Below, piece after piece: positions 12,541 to 14,477 of a DNA stretch of 14,477 nt. The position numbers were made by a program, and so were the translations under genes. Every line of letters starts with the position of its first letter. The first letter of the stretch is position 1. The stretch spans positions 1-14,477 of the forward strand of contig NZ_CALDXR010000017.1 of the NCBI RefSeq assembly GCF_937920985.1, given 5' to 3'. The notes under the pieces were generated by a model. That model was not told the DNA's origin and did no database searches. It saw only the letters and a list, made by a program, of their open reading frames with translations. The stretch comes from an uncultured Phascolarctobacterium sp. GTDB lineage: Bacteria > Bacillota > Negativicutes > Acidaminococcales > Acidaminococcaceae.

Positions 12541-13833
12541 TCAGATCAGGCTAGAAGGATCAACCTGCTCGCCATAGCGAATAACTTCAAAATGCAGATG
12601 CGGACCGGTGCTGTAACCAGTGCTGCCAACATAACCGATAATCTCGCCTTTTTTCACATACTGGCCTGCACTGCAGACAACGCGGCTCATATGTCCATAG
12701 GCTGTCTGATAACCATAATCATGGTTGATACGCGCATAAATCCCATAACCGCCAAACCAGCCTGCCTGTTGTACATAGCCTGCCGCACTGGCATAAACCG
12801 GCGCACCATAATCATTAGCAATATCAATGCCAGGATGCCAATCGCGACCATAACCGCCAAAGGGATTCGAACGACCACCAAAAGGAGAAGAAATGCTGCC
12901 ACCACTAGTAGGCCATTGACTAGGAGTAACATCACGACGATAGTTTTCAGTCTCAATAGCACTCAGCAAATTTTCCAAATCTGCCTTTTTAGCATCAGCC
13001 TCGCGACCAATGTTCTTTTCCTGCTCCAGCACAATGTTGGCCGGATTTGCATCACCCAGGACAGGACCACCCTGACCAGCGTAATCAGAAGCGTTGCTCT
13101 TAGGAGGCAGCTGCGCACCGCTTTTTTCCATCTGGCTACGAACCTGATCTTCAAGCTTTGATAAAGCTGCCAGCTTTTTCTGGTTGGTTTCTGCCATCAG
13201 GCGCAGTTGTCTGATAGTCTGCTCCTGCTCAGATTTAGTCTGCTTATAAGCAGCAAGCTCCTGCTTCTGCTGCTCATTTTGCACAGCAAAATGAGCCAGC
13301 ACACCAATGGTGCAGGTCACAGCAACTAAAAACGAAGCTACTGCTGTAAAAGCATATTTCAAATGAGTCTTTTTAACATGAGTCTTAGCGATATTCTGAC
13401 CATCCGCCGGAATGAACCAGAAGGTGAAATGCTGATTGCGATGCCACATCATACGCAAGGAATTGTAGCGCACCTTAATACTCCTAACAATTCTACGTTG
13501 CTTATCCTGCACCTTATTTACAATGCTCATCACCTGCAGACGCACACGACGCTCAAGCATAGACAGCTGAATTTTGGCAACAGCTGCGGCAACAGCTATT
13601 ACTGCCTTCACCTGTGCAATAAAAGCAATAATTTTTTCTAAACAGTCATTGTATAATAACTGCACTTCTTCTAACAGCTTGGCAACTAATACACTTGCCT
13701 TTGCTTTACAGTGATTATATAATGATTGCACCTCTTCTAACAGCTTAGTGTACAATTCACTTGCTTTTGTGCCGCAGTAATCATATAATGACTGCATTTT
13801 TTTATTACATCGCTCCAAGAAATCCTGACTCAT
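12541..13833 (-). CDS. membrane-anchored M23 (LytM-type) peptidase with N-terminal repeats
   Basis: A 430-residue cell-wall protein. The C-terminal M23 domain (about 320-430) has all expected residues: zinc ligands His333 and Asp337 (HPGID) and His414 (HLHF), with His381 and His412 catalytic. It should therefore be an active endopeptidase on peptidoglycan cross-links. One transmembrane helix (about 160-184) is followed by a coiled coil (about 185-235) outside. The 130-residue cytoplasmic part is unusual: a 22-residue unit repeats (13-34, 35-56 and a partial copy from 57), each with (S/L)LY(D/N)xC, so Cys20, Cys42 and Cys64 fall one per unit and Cys9 lies half a unit earlier. The ATG at 13833 has AAAGGAG (13841-13847) seven bases away. 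The gene is monocistronic with its own promoter and terminator. A later start would drop the repeats, but none has comparable signals. Confidence 0.9.
   Translation of the reverse strand: MSQDFLERCNKKMQSLYDYCGTKASELYTKLLEEVQSLYNHCKAKASVLVAKLLEEVQLLYNDCLEKIIAFIAQVKAVIAVAAAVAKIQLSMLERRVRLQVMSIVNKVQDKQRRIVRSIKVRYNSLRMMWHRNQHFTFWFIPADGQNIAKTHVKKTHLKYAFTAVASFLVAVTCTIGVLAHFAVQNEQQKQELAAYKQTKSEQEQTIRQLRLMAETNQKKLAALSKLEDQVRSQMEKSGAQLPPKSNASDYAGQGGPVLGDANPANIVLEQEKNIGREADAKKADLENLLSAIETENYRRDVTPSQWPTSGGSISSPFGGRSNPFGGYGRDWHPGIDIANDYGAPVYASAAGYVQQAGWFGGYGIYARINHDYGYQTAYGHMSRVVCSAGQYVKKGEIIGYVGSTGYSTGPHLHFEVIRYGEQVDPSSLI
13642..13797 (-). repeat. tandem 66-bp coding repeats in the M23 peptidase gene
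   Basis: Two full 66-bp units (13732-13797 and 13666-13731) and a partial third (13642-13665) lie head to tail in frame, coding the 22-residue repeats. The units share long identical blocks such as TTCTTCTAACAGCTT or its one-base variant, and TATATAATGA-type stretches, so the duplication is visible in DNA as well as protein. Copies have diverged noticeably, so it is not very recent. Confidence 0.75.
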
Positions 13834-13905
13834 TCCGATACTCCTTTGTTGTTTTTTTATCTATTTATCTGCTATATTCCTTAATGAAACTATTGCAACG
13901 CTATT

Positions 13906-13934
13906 ATTTTAATACTTTTTTCGTTTTTAGTCAA
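13906..13934 (-). promoter_or_regulatory. promoter of the M23 peptidase gene
   Basis: Minus-strand TTGACT (13934-13929), 17 bases, TAAAAT (13911-13906), both five of six to consensus. The leader is about 65 bases. Confidence 0.75.
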
Positions 13935-14178
13935 ATTTTTGCATTTCAAAGCCAATTTTCTTGTTAATCCTGCTGGATAAATTATGTATTTTATGTTACC
14001 AGTGGCATAAAGCATCCGTATGCAGGAAATATCAATACATAAGCTTTCTCCTTCTAGCTTACGTCTGCAATATTTATATCTATAATAATATTTAAAACAT
14101 GCTTTTCTTATTATGATACTTTTTTCTTATACCTTATAATGATCTTTTCACATGCTGCTTATACAGCATCTTCCCCAC
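13935..14178. other. intergenic region without a recognisable gene
   Basis: AT-rich DNA between the diverging M23 promoter and the tRNA-Ala promoter. The only structure seen is ATGCTG/CAGCAT (14152-14157 with 14164-14169), a 6-bp hairpin with no T-run on either side. No ORF with a ribosome site is visible. Confidence 0.5.
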
Positions 14179-14207
14179 TTGACAAAGTCAAGCTGTTTTT
14201 GTAAGAT
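14179..14207 (+). promoter_or_regulatory. promoter of tRNA-Ala
   Basis: A perfect TTGACA (14179-14184), a 17-base spacer and TAAGAT (14202-14207) end 13 bases before the tRNA. The -35 is part of a perfect inverted repeat, CTTGACAAAGTCAAG (14178-14192). Confidence 0.8.
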
Positions 14208-14220
14208 AGAAATATATTAT

Positions 14221-14296
<76 letters not shown>

Positions 14297-14305
14297 GAAT
14301 TCACT

Positions 14306-14334
14306 AAGCCGTTGGTTTGACCAACGGCTTTTTT
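14306..14334 (+). terminator. intrinsic terminator of tRNA-Ala
   Basis: An 11-bp perfect stem AAGCCGTTGGT (14306-14316) / ACCAACGGCTT (14320-14330) with a TTG loop, running into TTTTTT (14329-14334). Confidence 0.9.
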
Positions 14335-14425
14335 ATTGCAGGATATCTATTTTCTGTCTAATTCTTCCGTTACCGCAAAGCGAAATTGAAACCACATTGC
14401 AACCAACAAGCATTATTTTTACCCA

Positions 14426-14477
14426 ATCGAGTAGGAGACTGCTCATTATTTGAGCAGTCGACCTCTCACACCACCGT
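14426..14477 (-). mobile_element. 3' end of a group II intron (domain VI and the end of domain V), continuing past the window
   Basis: On the minus strand the last 52 bases begin with ACGGTGGTGT, like the 3' strand of domain V. They then fold as domain VI: lower stem GAG/CTC and AGG/CCT with one unpaired A between the two (base 14432), then an upper stem GACTGCTC/GAGCAGTC (14452-14459 with 14437-14444) and a seven-base loop. The unpaired A lies seven bases from a terminal AT at 14427-14426, which fits the branch-point and 3' splice-site rule of group II introns. The rest of the ribozyme and any reverse transcriptase gene would be to the right. The 3' exon is the tRNA-Ala downstream region. 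Confidence 0.75.

Noticed and set aside
14152..14169. ATGCTG/CAGCAT hairpin as a terminator between the M23 promoter and tRNA-Ala
   Set aside because: The stem is only 6 bp, no T-run follows on either strand, and there is no gene ending nearby to terminate.

Overview
The window reads as chromosome of a low-to-mid GC Firmicutes-lineage bacterium that has an outer membrane, most likely one of the Negativicutes. The Firmicutes side rests on sigma-A-like TTGACA/TATAAT promoters, strong AGGAGG-type ribosome sites, some possible TTG starts and U-tract terminators. The outer-membrane side rests on an inner-membrane-anchored HlyD/RND-type adaptor lipoprotein and a membrane-anchored M23 peptidase. The taxonomic assignment is inference. 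Almost everything is housekeeping or metabolic and lies on the minus strand. Only the first two genes and the two tRNAs are on the plus strand.

Layout, left to right. (1) 1-1742, plus strand: the possible tail of an upstream gene, an adaptor lipoprotein and tcdA (tRNA ct6A synthesis). (2) 1762-2007, minus strand: a 22-residue single-helix membrane protein gene with its own promoter, leader, strong ribosome site and terminator, which is easily missed. (3) 2086-2253: tRNA-Gly(CCC) with promoter and terminator. (4) 2264-5015, minus: two tandem, coupled DUF445 membrane proteins. (5) 5032-5497, minus: a small XRE-family regulator. (6) 5641-8476, minus: a three-gene ABC importer (lipoprotein binding protein, permease, ATPase) with a terminator hairpin after the first gene. 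(7) 8548-12443, minus: a five-gene operon, dhaL-dhaK-lsrF-like aldolase-VOC protein-SorC/LsrR-like regulator, with a strong promoter and candidate operator half-sites. (8) 12476-13934, minus: an M23 peptidase with unusual N-terminal 22-residue repeats. (9) 14179-14334, plus: tRNA-Ala(GGC) with promoter and terminator. (10) 14426-14477, minus: the 3' end of a group II intron that continues beyond the window.

The most interesting unit is the five-gene operon. DhaK keeps the substrate-binding residues of dihydroxyacetone kinase at the E. coli positions (His56, Asp109, His218), DhaL keeps its Mg-ADP aspartates, and the aldolase keeps the LsrF Schiff-base lysine at Lys203. However, the kinase LsrK, the isomerase LsrG, the Lsr transporter and the phosphotransfer protein DhaM are all absent from the window. 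This suggests a regulated pathway in which a ketose-like compound is phosphorylated by DhaKL, possibly rearranged by the VOC protein and cleaved by the LsrF-type aldolase, with the phosphorylated intermediate sensed by the SorC-type regulator. The substrate is unknown.
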